NCBI GenBank assembly: GCA_023259135.1
Contig: JAHFQX010000026.1
Span: 1 to 40,171, forward strand
Reading direction: 5' to 3'
Length of the DNA: 40,171 bases
From: Betaproteobacteria bacterium
GTDB taxonomy: Bacteria; Pseudomonadota; Gammaproteobacteria; Burkholderiales; JAHFQX01
Numbering within the stretch: the first letter of the stretch is position 1; each line of letters begins with the position of its first letter. The translations under genes were made by a program, and so were the position numbers. Below, piece after piece: positions 1-8,767 of this stretch. A model generated the notes under the pieces. It did no database searches and was not told where the DNA came from. It saw only the letters and a program-made list of their open reading frames with translations.

Positions 1-783
1 GAAGAACAGGTTGCCGTAGCGTACCGCGGACAGGGCGGGCCAGCGCTTCCATTCCTCCAGCCACGCCGGCCGCCGGCCGTCGATGGCCGTGGCGACAATG
101 GCCTGCGGATCCGCCGCCAGCACGCCCTCCGCATCGAGATTAGGAGTCAGAGCCGATAATCCGGCGAAGGGGTTTTGCCCTCCGCAGAGTCCCAGGACAT
201 CGTTGATCAGATGCCGGCCATTCACCGTCAGCAGCGGCCGCGCTTCGATCTGCACGAAGACCCGTACCGGCGGGCGTCCCCGATAGCGTTTCGTCAACTC
301 GGCCAGCTTTTCCCTGAAATGCGCTGCCCCCTTGGTGGCGATTGATTCGCTGCCGGTCAGTTTTCCCAGCCGTTCCAAAGTGGCGGGAATTTCGGCTACG
401 TGCCCGGTTTCGCTGTAATAGACGGGCATGCCCAGATCTTCCAGCTTCGCCACTTGCCGTGCGGGATTGCCGCTGCCCCAGGCCAGCACCAGATCCGGAC
501 GCAGCGCGGCGATGGCCTCCAGATCCAACTGATGGCCACCTACCCGGGGCAGCCGGGCGGCTGCTGCGGGATAGTCGCTGTAGTCCACCGTTCCCACCAG
601 CCGATCCCCGGCGCCGATGGCGAACAGGATTTCCGTGAGATGGGGCGACAGACTGACGATGCGCCGAGGCGGGGCCGCCAGGCGCACCGGCCGACCGGCG
701 TCGTCCACCACCTGGACCGACCCGTGGGCGGCCCCTTGCGAGACCGCCAGCAGCAGGGCGAAGACGAGCCGTGGCCGGATCAC
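1..783 (-). CDS. btuF: BtuF-like periplasmic cobalamin-binding protein, C-terminal part missing
   Basis: The minus-strand frame is open from a GTG at 783 to the window edge, giving 261 codons without a stop. The translation starts with a short basic stretch and a hydrophobic segment (RLVFALLLAV) that looks like a signal peptide. Next come VVDDAGRPVRLAAPPRRIVSL and SPHLTEILFAIGAGDRLVG, typical of the N-lobe of class III (BtuF/FepB/FhuD) ABC binding proteins, then LEAIAALRPDLVLAWG. The family binds vitamin B12 or an iron chelate in the periplasm and passes it to an inner-membrane ABC importer. Vitamin B12 is favoured because the gene lies 12 bases after a TonB receptor controlled by a cobalamin riboswitch. 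The start is inferred: no ATG suits, and the ribosome site before the GTG is weak. The permease and ATPase genes may lie outside the window. Confidence 0.82.
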   Translation of the reverse strand, partial: MIRPRLVFALLLAVSQGAAHGSVQVVDDAGRPVRLAAPPRRIVSLSPHLTEILFAIGAGDRLVGTVDYSDYPAAAARLPRVGGHQLDLEAIAALRPDLVLAWGSGNPARQVAKLEDLGMPVYYSETGHVAEIPATLERLGKLTGSESIATKGAAHFREKLAELTKRYRGRPPVRVFVQIEARPLLTVNGRHLINDVLGLCGGQNPFAGLSALTPNLDAEGVLAADPQAIVATAIDGRRPAWLEEWKRWPALSAVRYGNLFF

Positions 784-795
784 CGTCGCCTGCGC

Positions 796-2826
796 TCAGC
801 GAAAATCATAACGGGCGCTCAGCGAAAAGAACCGGTCCCGCATCGGATAGGCGTTGTACACTCCTTGGGCGGCGCCCCGGATGGCGTAGGTGAAATAGTG
901 CTCGTTAAACAAGTTATTCACCGCCGCCGCCAAGTTCCAATTTCCCGTATGGTGGGTGAGCTTGACGTCCACGGTGCGGTAGGCGGGCATTTTTTGGTTG
1001 AAGGTATTGGCTTGGTCGTTGTCGAAGCGCTGCTCGCCGACATAATGCAAGATACCAGCGACGCGGGTCTTGGCGGCCAGCGCGTAGGCAGCCGTCAGAT
1101 TGGCCTTGTGGCGCGGCACCAGGGGCACTTCGTTGCCGGCGACGTTGATCCCGGCGTAGACGCCTTCGCGAAATTCCGCTACGGCGAAAGTGTAATTGGC
1201 CGACAGATCCCATTTGCCCGCGGCGCCTCGGCTTTCCAACTCCAGGCCGTAGCGGCGGGTGGGAGAGAGATTGGTGTTGGCGAAAGTCAGGGCGTTGAAG
1301 TGGATTTCGTTGTTGAGATCCATGTGGTAGAGGCTGGCCTTGAACCCCAGCGGGCCAGCTTGATGCTCCACCCCGACGCGGCGATCCAGGGAGGTTTGGG
1401 GCTCCAGGAAGGTAATGATGGAGTCGAAAAGCGGGCCGCCGAATTGAGAGAACACCTCGTCCACGGTGGCGATGCGGAAGCTGCGTCCCAGCGTGGCGAA
1501 TACCGCGGTGGCCGGCGTCGCTTGATGCCGCAGGCCGATTTCGTAAGCGTTGACCTCGCGCCGCTGATCCCCGCCGGCGTAAGCCGCCGGGTTGGCCCGG
1601 TCCCGCGCGCTGAAATCCACTTCCTGGCGCCGTGCTCCCACGGCGAGGCGGGTGCTCTCGGTGAGCCGGGTCAGGTTATGGAAATACGCCGCCCGGTGCC
1701 GCTGGGTAGCCACGATGCTGGCCGCCGGCGTGGCGAGGCTTGCGGGACTGGCGCCTCGGCGGGAGTCATAATCCCAGTCCGCGGCGTCGAAACCCACTAC
1801 CAGGCTATGATCCCGGCCCAGCAAGCGGTGGGGCAGGCGCATGCGCGGACTGATGCTGTTGACCGCCAGGCCCGTTTCCATGTAGCTGTCGAACAGGCCG
1901 CCGAACACATAGTCGCCGAAGAACGCCCGTTGCTTGCGCTCCCGATGCACCAGGTCCACGCCCAGCTCCGTTTCGCCCAGGTTGCCAGTGTAGCTCAAGG
2001 CGATCCGGTCGTTGTCCCGGGTCGAATAGTCGTTGGGAGTGGAAGTCCCTTGGGGGTCGGTGGCCAATTCGTTGATGCCCAAGGTCGGATTCACCCGCCG
2101 CACTCCGGGCAGGCGCAATTGCTGCCGCTCCGAAGCCAGGCTCAGCCGCCACTCTCCGATCTCGGTGGCGAGCCGGGCGGCCAACGAAGCGTTGGTCTCG
2201 TCATTCCGGTTGTTGCGGCGGTAGTTGTCGGAGCGGTACTGCTGGCCAAAGGCGCGGATCGAAAAGCGTTCGTCGCCAAAGCTGGCGACGCCTTGTGCGT
2301 CTTGGGTGCCATAATTCCCGGCCGCCGCCGATAGTTGGCCGCCGGGCTTGCCGTCGGGAATCCGGGTAATGATGTTGACGGCCCCGCCGCTGGCGCCTTC
2401 GCCGAACAGTACCGCGCCGCTGCCCCGGATGATCTCGATGCGCTGGATTTGGCTGAGGGGAATGGCGGTCCACTGGATTCCCCCCAAATCGATGTCGTTC
2501 ATCCGTTGGCCATCCACCAGCACCAGGGTGTTCTGCGGGCCGGAAGCGCCGAACCCGCCCAAATCCACCGATACGTTGGGGGTGCCGTCCAGGCTGCGCA
2601 TCGTCACGCCGGGTTGCTGAGCCAGCAGATCCCCCACGGTGGCGGCGGGGTTGCGGCGAATTTCCTCCTCGGAGATAACCGTTACGTTGACCGGCTGATG
2701 GGCCGGAGGCTCGGGAAAGCGTCGGGCCGTCACGATGACTTCAGGGAGGGCTGGGGGCTGCTGAGCTGGGGCAAGCGAAGAAAAGGCCGCGCAAAAAAGC
2801 GCCAAGGCCTTGTTGCAATGCTTCAT
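796..2826 (-). CDS. btuB: TonB-dependent outer-membrane receptor, BtuB-like
   Basis: This 676-residue protein has a signal peptide (about residues 1-21, ending APAQQ) and a TonB-box-like PEVIVTARR. The plug domain follows (about 40-155) with VGDLLAQQPGV, GPQNTLVLVDGQRMND and the IERIEI-type strand IQRIEIIRGSGAVLFGEGASGGAVNIIT. The rest is a 22-strand-type barrel rich in alternating polar and aromatic segments, with NLFNEHYFT near the end. Such receptors take up scarce ligands across the outer membrane using TonB energy. The upstream cobalamin riboswitch and downstream btuF-like gene indicate vitamin B12 or another corrinoid. The ATG at 2826 is preceded by AGGAG with a 6-base spacing. The protein ends YDFR, so the usual terminal aromatic is one residue in from the end. 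A receptor for another chelate is the main alternative, but the riboswitch argues against it. Confidence 0.88.
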   Translation of the reverse strand: MKHCNKALALFCAAFSSLAPAQQPPALPEVIVTARRFPEPPAHQPVNVTVISEEEIRRNPAATVGDLLAQQPGVTMRSLDGTPNVSVDLGGFGASGPQNTLVLVDGQRMNDIDLGGIQWTAIPLSQIQRIEIIRGSGAVLFGEGASGGAVNIITRIPDGKPGGQLSAAAGNYGTQDAQGVASFGDERFSIRAFGQQYRSDNYRRNNRNDETNASLAARLATEIGEWRLSLASERQQLRLPGVRRVNPTLGINELATDPQGTSTPNDYSTRDNDRIALSYTGNLGETELGVDLVHRERKQRAFFGDYVFGGLFDSYMETGLAVNSISPRMRLPHRLLGRDHSLVVGFDAADWDYDSRRGASPASLATPAASIVATQRHRAAYFHNLTRLTESTRLAVGARRQEVDFSARDRANPAAYAGGDQRREVNAYEIGLRHQATPATAVFATLGRSFRIATVDEVFSQFGGPLFDSIITFLEPQTSLDRRVGVEHQAGPLGFKASLYHMDLNNEIHFNALTFANTNLSPTRRYGLELESRGAAGKWDLSANYTFAVAEFREGVYAGINVAGNEVPLVPRHKANLTAAYALAAKTRVAGILHYVGEQRFDNDQANTFNQKMPAYRTVDVKLTHHTGNWNLAAAVNNLFNEHYFTYAIRGAAQGVYNAYPMRDRFFSLSARYDFR

Positions 2827-2834
2827 GGTAGTCT

Positions 2835-2889
2835 CCTGGTTCCGTCCGCATCCCCGCGGGCGAAAGCATTAAGGGAACGGAATCCCAGG
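2835..2889 (-). promoter_or_regulatory. Candidate expression platform of the cobalamin riboswitch (RBS-sequestering helix)
   Basis: In the minus-strand transcript, CCUGGGAUUCC (window 2889-2879) can pair with GGAACCAGG (2843-2835). This gives five plus four base pairs around a two-base bulge. The second arm overlaps the AGG of the AGGAG ribosome site (2837-2833) of btuB. Sequestering the ribosome site when the ligand is bound is the usual mode of proteobacterial cobalamin riboswitches. The pairing is seen by eye and was not energy-folded. Confidence 0.45.
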
Positions 2890-2954
2890 GGCCATGGAGG
2901 GAGAAGGGAAGAGCGGAAAGCGTCGCGCCCGTCTGGCCTCCCGCGCCCCGCGGT

Positions 2955-3147
2955 GATTCCAACGTGTCGCTTCAGGCCGGTTTCCGGGCTCGAGAGTCTT
3001 GGCGCGCCGCCTTCCCATGGCGCAAGGCCACAGTGGCTGGATGGCGCGCCCCCACTCTCCTACCGTTGCGGGGGCAGCACAGGCTTGATGTCGCGGACCT
3101 GTTTCCCGTTTCATCCCCTCTCCGGATGGAGGGGGATACCTGAAACG
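2955..3147 (-). ncRNA. Cobalamin riboswitch (AdoCbl-type aptamer)
   Basis: Read on the minus strand, the leader shows the conserved blocks of the cobalamin riboswitch in the right order. These are GGTATCC followed by ATGAAACGGGAAACAGG, the B12-box core GCTGCCCCCGCAACGG, GCCACTGTG, then GGGAAGGCGGCGC and GAGCCCGGAAACCGGCCTG. The aptamer lies between a candidate promoter at about 3154-3159 and btuB, so it should lower btuB-btuF expression when intracellular cobalamin is high. The ends are approximate and were set by the outer conserved blocks. Confidence 0.95.
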
Positions 3148-3153
3148 GTCTCA

Positions 3154-3159
3154 ATTATA
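3154..3159 (-). promoter_or_regulatory. Promoter -10 element for the riboswitch-btuB-btuF unit
   Basis: The minus strand reads TATAAT here, a perfect -10 hexamer a few bases before the first conserved riboswitch block and just after the msrB stop. No good -35 is seen at the usual distance (the best is TAGTCG), so the promoter may need an activator or be weak. Confidence 0.5.
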
Positions 3160-3192
3160 TGGGAAGTCTTATTCTCCGACTAGCTTCCACCG

Positions 3193-3594
3193 TCAGCCGG
3201 ATTTCTTTTCCAGGCGCAGAGCGGCGGAATTGATGCAAAACCGCAGGCCGGTGGGGGGAGGGCCGTCCTCGAAGACATGGCCGAGGTGGGCGCCGCAGCG
3301 GGCGCACAGCGCTTCGGTGCGGACCATGCCGTGAGCCCGGTCGGTGCGAGTGGCGACCCGATCTGGGTCGAAGGGAGCCCCAAAGCTCGGCCAACCGGTG
3401 CCGGAATCGAACTTGGTCTCGGAATGGAACAGTTCGTTGCCGCAGCACACGCAGCGGTAGACCCCCGGCTCCTTGGTATGCCAATATTCTCCGGTGAAGG
3501 CGATTTCGGTGCCGCCTTTGCGGCAGATTTGGTATTGGGTGGGGGTCAGTTCGGCCTGCCATTGGGCGTCGGGCTTGTGGATTTTGTCCGGCAT
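3193..3594 (-). CDS. msrB: Peptide-methionine (R)-S-oxide reductase MsrB
   Basis: This 133-residue protein matches the usual MsrB length. It reduces the R-epimer of methionine sulfoxide in oxidised proteins, normally using thioredoxin. The two zinc-binding CxxC pairs are visible at C48/C51 (CVCC) and C97/C100 (CARC). The fold signatures SGTGWPSF (about 64-71) and HLGHVFEDG (103-111) are present. The catalytic cysteine is C120 in RFCINSAAL. The start at 3594 has GGAG 6 bases upstream. There is no signal peptide, so it should be cytoplasmic. It is divergent from the nitroreductase-family gene and stops just before the btuB promoter. Confidence 0.97.
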   Translation of the reverse strand: MPDKIHKPDAQWQAELTPTQYQICRKGGTEIAFTGEYWHTKEPGVYRCVCCGNELFHSETKFDSGTGWPSFGAPFDPDRVATRTDRAHGMVRTEALCARCGAHLGHVFEDGPPPTGLRFCINSAALRLEKKSG

Positions 3595-3659
3595 CGCAAA
3601 CTCCGCTGTAGAACCACTTTTATGAACGCGCCGGGCAGCTAAAGTTCCGGCGGCTATTT

Positions 3660-4343
3660 ATGGATAATGGGACAGGCTATATGGACTTTCGACAACTCGT
3701 CGCCGAGCGTTATAGTGCCCGGCGTTTCCTGGATCGGCCGGTGCCCCGGCAGACCATGCTGGATATTTTGACCCTGGCCCAAGGCTCGGCATCCTGGTGC
3801 AACACCCAGCCCTGGCAACTGACTATCACCTGTGGCGACGGGACCCGGCGGTTTCGGGAGGCGCTGCTGGAACGGGTGGCTGCGGGGACTCCCGAGACTC
3901 CGGATTTTCCCTTTCCCGAGGAATACCGGGGAATCTACCGGGAACGCCGCAAAGCTTGCGGCGTGGCGCTCTATCAATCGGTCGGCATCGGCAAGGAAGA
4001 TCGGCAGGGGGCCGCGGCCCAGTCCCTGGAAAACTTCAAGTTGTTCGGGGCCCCGCACGTTGCCATCGTCACCACCGATGCCCGCTTGGGGTTGTACGGC
4101 GCGGTGGATTGCGGCTTGTATTTGGCGAATTTCATGCTGGCGGCGAAGAGTTTCGGAGTGGATACCATTGCCCAAGCGGCTCTGGCCCGCCATGGAGGGT
4201 TTATCCGGGAGTTTTTCGGGCTGTCTGCGGAGCGGCGCATGCTATGCGGGATTTCCTTCGGCTATGCCGATGCCGAACATCCGGCAAACCGTTTTCGCAC
4301 CGAACGGGCTGACGCGAAAGAGGTGGTCGCGTGGTACGAATAA
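3660..4343 (+). CDS. Nitroreductase-family flavoprotein
   Basis: This 227-residue protein is an FMN-dependent, NAD(P)H-using oxidoreductase of the nitroreductase superfamily. The N-terminal RYSARRFLDRPVP is the family's FMN-phosphate binding stretch, followed by ASWCNTQPWQL, the typical pocket motif. Near the C-terminus LCGISFGYADAEHPANRFRT matches the closing FMN segment. The region GLYGAVDCGLYLANFMLAAKS corresponds to the dimer helix. Substrate cannot be told from sequence; nitroaromatics, quinones or enoates are family possibilities. A second start at 3681 (MDFRQLV) fits many family members and would give 220 residues. The gene is convergent with acnA, with a strong hairpin between them. 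Confidence 0.88.
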   Translation: MDNGTGYMDFRQLVAERYSARRFLDRPVPRQTMLDILTLAQGSASWCNTQPWQLTITCGDGTRRFREALLERVAAGTPETPDFPFPEEYRGIYRERRKACGVALYQSVGIGKEDRQGAAAQSLENFKLFGAPHVAIVTTDARLGLYGAVDCGLYLANFMLAAKSFGVDTIAQAALARHGGFIREFFGLSAERRMLCGISFGYADAEHPANRFRTERADAKEVVAWYE

Positions 4344-4358
4344 GCGAAGGCTGAAGGA

Positions 4359-4393
4359 CACCGGGCCGATGTCTTGTGGACATCGGCCCGGTG
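4359..4393. terminator. Perfect 15-bp inverted repeat between convergent genes, likely bidirectional terminator
   Basis: The arm CACCGGGCCGATGTC (4359-4373) and its exact complement GACATCGGCCCGGTG (4379-4393) flank a 5-base loop, TTGTG. The repeat sits between the stop of the nitroreductase gene (4343) and the stop of acnA (4414). Neither side has a clean T-run, so it may act as an RNA 3'-end stabiliser or a rho-assisted stop rather than a textbook terminator. Confidence 0.7.
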
Positions 4394-4413
4394 CGGGGGG
4401 CGCCGCAAAGGCT

Positions 4414-7239
4414 TTATGCGGCGGCTAGCAACTCTCGCAGCACATAGGGCAGGATACCGCCATGGCGGTAGTAGTCCACCTCGATGGGAGTGTCGATGCG
4501 GAGCAGCACTTTCGCTTCCCGGCGGCTACCGTCTTTCCCGTGGATCACCAGGGTGACGTCCTGCTGCGGACGGATGCCTTGCTCCAGACCGAAAATATCG
4601 AAAGTTTCATCCCCTCGGATGCCTAGGGATTCAGCGCTGTCATCGGCCTTGAATTGCAGGGGCAGTACCCCCATGCCTACCAGGTTGCTGCGATGGATGC
4701 GCTCGAAGCTCTTGGCGATGACCGCTTTCACCCCCAGCAACTGGGTGCCCTTAGCGGCCCAGTCGCGGCTGGAGCCGGTGCCGTATTCCTCTCCGCCGAA
4801 CACGATGGTGGGCGTGCCTTGGGCGATGTATTGCATGGCGGCATCATAGATGCTCATTTGGGCGCCGTCGGGCTGGTGCAGGGTAATGCCGCCTTCTGAG
4901 CCGGGGATCATCAGGTTCTTGATGCGCACGTTGGCGAAAGTGCCCCGCACCATGACGTCGTGATTGCCGCGGCGGGAGCCGTAGCTGTTGAAATCCGCTA
5001 CCGGCACGCCGTGTTCCTGGAGGTATTTGCCGGCGGGGGAGTTGGCTTTGATGGAGCCGGCCGGGCTGATATGGTCGGTGGTCACCGAATCCCCGAAAAT
5101 CCCCAGGGCCCGGGCTCCCGTCACGTCGCCGGTTTGGCCGGGCTGCATGCCAAAATCCTCGAAAAACGGCGGCTCGGCGATGTAAGTGGATTTCTCCCAT
5201 TTATAGACCTGCCCGGCGGTGGCGGGGATGCTGTTCCACAGTGGGTTGTCTTTAGTGAAATCGCCGTAGAGCCGCCGGAAGGTCTTGGGGTCGATGGCGT
5301 ATTTCATGGCGGCGTGGATTTCTTTGCTGGAAGGCCATACGTCTCCCAGCCACACCGGCTTGCCGTTGTGGCCGGTGCCCAGGGGCTCGGTCATCAGATC
5401 CTTCAGCACCGTACCGGTGATGGCGTAGGCCACCACTAGCGGTGGGGAGGCCAGGAAGTTGGCCTTGATATTGGCGTGGATCCGCGCTTCGAAGTTGCGG
5501 TTGCCGGACAGCACCGCGGCGCACACCAGGTCGTTCTTGACGATAGTCGCTTCAATGCCCGGATCCAGCGGTCCGGCGTTGCCGATGCAGGTGGTGCAGC
5601 CGTAAGCCGAGACGTAGAACCCCAATTGTTCCAGATACGGCAGCAGCCCCGCCCGCTTGAGATAATCGGTGACAACTCGGGAACCCGGGGCCAGCGAGGT
5701 CTTGATGTGCCGTTTGACGGTCAGGCCTTTTTCCACGGCTTTCTTGGCCAGCAGGCCGGCGGCGATCAGCACTCCGGGGTTAGAGGTGTTGGTGCAGGAA
5801 GTGATGGCGGCAATCAGCACGTCTCCGTGCCCCAGGGAAAGGGTTGCATCGGCGGGCGCCGGGGCGCTCACCGTATCGGGCGTGGGACGGTTGTCGACCA
5901 TCTCCACCACATCGGCCGGAGCCCCCCGCTGCAGCGATTCGGCAGCCACGGTGCCGCCCCCGCTGATCCCGGCGCCATTTTCCAGCCAGATCTTTAAACG
6001 CTTTCCCAGTTCCTCCGGCTTTTTGGAAAAGCCATTGTCCGCCACCGGTTTGGAGAAGAGTTCGGTGAATTTAAGCTTCACCCGGCCGATTTCGATGCGG
6101 TCCTGGGGCCGCTTGGGCCCGGCCAGGGACGGGGCGATCGAACCCAGATCCAGGGTCAGCACGGTGCTGTAGTCGATGTCGCCTGCTTGAGGAATGCCGT
6201 ACAGTCCCTGGGCCTTGAAATAGGCGGCGAAGGCGCGGATTTCTTGCCGGGTGCGGCCGGTGCCTGCGAAATAGTCCATCGTCACGTCATCCACGGGGAA
6301 GAAGCCCATGGTGGCGCCGTATTCCGGGGCCATATTGGCGATGGTGGCGCGGTCGGGGAGAGCCAGGGAGGCGGTGCCTGGGCCAAAGAACTCGACGAAC
6401 TTGCCGACCACTTTTTCCTTGCGGAGCATCTCGGTGACGGTGAGCACGAGATCGGTGGCGGTGACGCCTTCCCGCAACTGGCCGGTGAGGTGGACGCCCA
6501 CCACGTCGGGAGTGAGGAAGTACACCGGCTGGCCCAGCATGCCGGCTTCCGCTTCAATGCCGCCCACGCCCCAGCCCACCACGCCGATGCCGTTGATCAT
6601 GGTGGTGTGGGAGTCGGTGCCGACCAGGGTATCCGGATAATACACGCCGTCTTTGTGATGCACTCCGCGAGCCAGATACTCCAGATTGACCTGATGCACG
6701 ATACCGATGCCGGGGGGCACCACCTTGAAGGTGTCGAAGGCCTGCATCCCCCATTTCATGAATTGGTAGCGCTCCTTGTTGCGTTGGAACTCCAACTTCA
6801 TGTTCAAATCCAGGGCGTTCTTGGCGCCGAAATAATCGATTTGCACGGAATGATCCACCACCAGATCGACCGGGACCAAGGGTTCGATCATCTTGGGATT
6901 CTTGCCCATCCGCTGCGCGACGCCCCGCATCGCGGCCAGGTCGGCCAGCAAGGGCACGCCGGTGAAATCTTGCAGCACGATGCGCGCCACCACGAAGGGG
7001 ATCTCGTCGGTGCGGGCCGCGTTGGGTTTCCAGTTGGCCAGTTGCCGGACATGTTCTTGGGTGATCTTCTTGCCGTCGCAGTTGCGTAGCACCGATTCCA
7101 GCACGATGCGAATCGACACCGGCAGCCGGGAGACGGGACCGACCCCGGCTTTTTCCAGGGCGGGCAAGGAATGGAACTGGCCCTTGCGTCCCGAGCCCAG
7201 GGAAAACGCTTGCAGGGAATTGAAGGGGTTTTGGCTCAT
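4414..7239 (-). CDS. acnA: Aconitate hydratase AcnA (also serves the methylcitrate cycle)
   Basis: This 941-residue protein is an IRP1/AcnA-type aconitase. It isomerises citrate and isocitrate and, in a prp operon, would also hydrate 2-methyl-cis-aconitate to 2-methylisocitrate. The 4Fe-4S ligands are C482 (SCTNTSNP) and C548/C551 (YGCTTCIGN). [16 protein letters not shown] (205-220) and the C-terminal [15 protein letters not shown] are substrate-site motifs. It is about 50 residues longer than the E. coli protein as remembered. The extra length appears to lie in a Gly/Pro/Ala-rich linker at about 420-470. The ATG at 7239 has AAGGAG in front; an upstream ATG in the same frame would overlap prpD and is rejected. 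It is the last gene of the minus-strand operon, 19 bases after prpD. Confidence 0.95.
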   Translation of the reverse strand: MSQNPFNSLQAFSLGSGRKGQFHSLPALEKAGVGPVSRLPVSIRIVLESVLRNCDGKKITQEHVRQLANWKPNAARTDEIPFVVARIVLQDFTGVPLLADLAAMRGVAQRMGKNPKMIEPLVPVDLVVDHSVQIDYFGAKNALDLNMKLEFQRNKERYQFMKWGMQAFDTFKVVPPGIGIVHQVNLEYLARGVHHKDGVYYPDTLVGTDSHTTMINGIGVVGWGVGGIEAEAGMLGQPVYFLTPDVVGVHLTGQLREGVTATDLVLTVTEMLRKEKVVGKFVEFFGPGTASLALPDRATIANMAPEYGATMGFFPVDDVTMDYFAGTGRTRQEIRAFAAYFKAQGLYGIPQAGDIDYSTVLTLDLGSIAPSLAGPKRPQDRIEIGRVKLKFTELFSKPVADNGFSKKPEELGKRLKIWLENGAGISGGGTVAAESLQRGAPADVVEMVDNRPTPDTVSAPAPADATLSLGHGDVLIAAITSCTNTSNPGVLIAAGLLAKKAVEKGLTVKRHIKTSLAPGSRVVTDYLKRAGLLPYLEQLGFYVSAYGCTTCIGNAGPLDPGIEATIVKNDLVCAAVLSGNRNFEARIHANIKANFLASPPLVVAYAITGTVLKDLMTEPLGTGHNGKPVWLGDVWPSSKEIHAAMKYAIDPKTFRRLYGDFTKDNPLWNSIPATAGQVYKWEKSTYIAEPPFFEDFGMQPGQTGDVTGARALGIFGDSVTTDHISPAGSIKANSPAGKYLQEHGVPVADFNSYGSRRGNHDVMVRGTFANVRIKNLMIPGSEGGITLHQPDGAQMSIYDAAMQYIAQGTPTIVFGGEEYGTGSSRDWAAKGTQLLGVKAVIAKSFERIHRSNLVGMGVLPLQFKADDSAESLGIRGDETFDIFGLEQGIRPQQDVTLVIHGKDGSRREAKVLLRIDTPIEVDYYRHGGILPYVLRELLAAA

Positions 7240-7258
7240 TGCAAATGCTCCTTGGCTC

Positions 7259-8710
7259 TCAGATGACGTACAGATCCACGTATTCGTGAACCGGCATGGC
7301 TTCCAGCTTGTCTTGGTCGAGGCTCGCGTCGAGGATCGTTTGCTGTTGCTTGGCGGGAAAGCGCCGCGCCAGATTGGTGCGGAATTTAGCTTCCAGCAGC
7401 GGAATGCCTTCCTTGCGGCGGCGCTTGTGGCCGATGGGGTATTCGCAGACCACTTCCTTGAGTTTCTTGCCATCGGCGAATTCCACCGTCAGGGCATTGG
7501 CGATGGAGCGCTTGTCCGGATCGTGGTAATCCTCGGTGAACTGCTTGTCCTCGACGCAGACGATTTTGTCCCGCAGCTTGTCGATGCGCGGATCGCCGGC
7601 CACCTGGTCTTCGTAATCGGCGGCGGTCAGGCGGCCGAAAATGATGGGCACCGCCACCATGTACTGGATGCAATGGTCCCGGTCGGCCGGATTGTCGAGG
7701 GGGCCTTTTTTGTCGATGATGCGGATGCAGGCTTCATGGGTGCGGATGGTGATTTTCTTGATGTCTTCCGGACGCTTGCCGAGCTTTTGCATTTCCTTGT
7801 GAATCTGCATGGCGCATTCCACGGCGGTCTGGGAATGGAATTCAGCGGGAAAGGAAATCTTGAACAGCACGTTTTCCATCACATAGGAGCCGTAGGGGCG
7901 CTGAAATTTGAAGGCGTTGCCCTTGAACAGCACGTCGTAGAAGCCCCAGGTCTTGGCGGACAGCACCGAGGGGTAGCCCATCTCGCCGGTCTTGGCGATG
8001 AGCGCCAGCCGCACGGCGCGGGCAGTGGCATCCCCGGCGGCCCAGGATTTGCGGGAGCCGGTGTTGGGGGCATGGCGGTAGGTCCGCAGGCTTTGGCCGT
8101 CTACCCAGGCCAGCGATACGGCGTTGATGATCTCGTCCCGGGACAGCCCCAGCATTTGGGCCACCACGGCGGTGGAGGCCACTTTCACCAGCACCACATG
8201 ATCCAGGCCCACCTTGTTGAAGGAGTTTTCCAAGGCGATGCAGCCTTGGATTTCGTGGGCCTTGATCATGCCTTCCAGCACGGCCTTCATGGTCAGGGGC
8301 TTTTTGCCCTGGGCGACGGCGTTGCGGGACAGCCAGTCGGCGGTGGCCAGGATGCCCCCCAGATTGTCCGACGGATGGCCCCATTCTGCGGCCAGCCAGG
8401 TGTCGTTGAAATCCAGCCAGCGAATCATGGCGCCGATGTTGAAGGCGGCCTGCACCGGGTCCAGTTGAAACTGGGTCCCCGGCACCTTGGCGCCGTTAGG
8501 CACCATCGTACCGGGCACGATGGGCCCCAGCAGCTTGGCGCAAGCGGGATATTCGAGAGCTTCCAGACCGCACCCCAGAGTGTCGATCAGGCAGTTACGG
8601 GCGGTTTCATAGGCGAGCTTGCCCTTGATTTTGTACTTGATGACGTAATCGGCGATGTCGACCAGGACTTTGTCGGGCTTGGGGCGAACGTTGGAGATGT
8701 GAGCGGACAT
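7259..8710 (-). CDS. prpD: 2-methylcitrate dehydratase PrpD
   Basis: This 483-residue MmgE/PrpD-family protein dehydrates 2-methylcitrate to 2-methyl-cis-aconitate in the methylcitrate cycle. The sequence follows the enterobacterial PrpD pattern from end to end. It opens [13 protein letters not shown], continues [20 protein letters not shown] and [20 protein letters not shown] (the active-site region), and closes [13 protein letters not shown] partner aconitase (acnA) follows directly, as expected for a PrpD-type rather than an AcnD/PrpF-type pathway. The family match fixes the start at 8710, yet no Shine-Dalgarno sequence is visible upstream (CCACACACC). The 57-base gap to prpC is the largest inside the operon. 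Confidence 0.97.
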   Translation of the reverse strand: MSAHISNVRPKPDKVLVDIADYVIKYKIKGKLAYETARNCLIDTLGCGLEALEYPACAKLLGPIVPGTMVPNGAKVPGTQFQLDPVQAAFNIGAMIRWLDFNDTWLAAEWGHPSDNLGGILATADWLSRNAVAQGKKPLTMKAVLEGMIKAHEIQGCIALENSFNKVGLDHVVLVKVASTAVVAQMLGLSRDEIINAVSLAWVDGQSLRTYRHAPNTGSRKSWAAGDATARAVRLALIAKTGEMGYPSVLSAKTWGFYDVLFKGNAFKFQRPYGSYVMENVLFKISFPAEFHSQTAVECAMQIHKEMQKLGKRPEDIKKITIRTHEACIRIIDKKGPLDNPADRDHCIQYMVAVPIIFGRLTAADYEDQVAGDPRIDKLRDKIVCVEDKQFTEDYHDPDKRSIANALTVEFADGKKLKEVVCEYPIGHKRRRKEGIPLLEAKFRTNLARRFPAKQQQTILDASLDQDKLEAMPVHEYVDLYVI

Positions 8711-8767
8711 GGTGTGTGGATTCGATGTGATGGTTTGGATAGGTACGGGAAAGAGTGGTTGGGCGTT

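Noticed and set aside
400-2334. Long open frame (644 codons) on the plus strand opposite btuB
   Set aside because: It is antisense to a gene with clear TonB-receptor motifs; the translation has no recognisable domain and the open frame follows from high GC at codon position three.
4414-7239. AcnD (Fe/S 2-methylcitrate dehydratase) instead of AcnA
   Set aside because: PrpD is present, no prpF neighbour exists, and the motifs and length suit AcnA-type aconitase.
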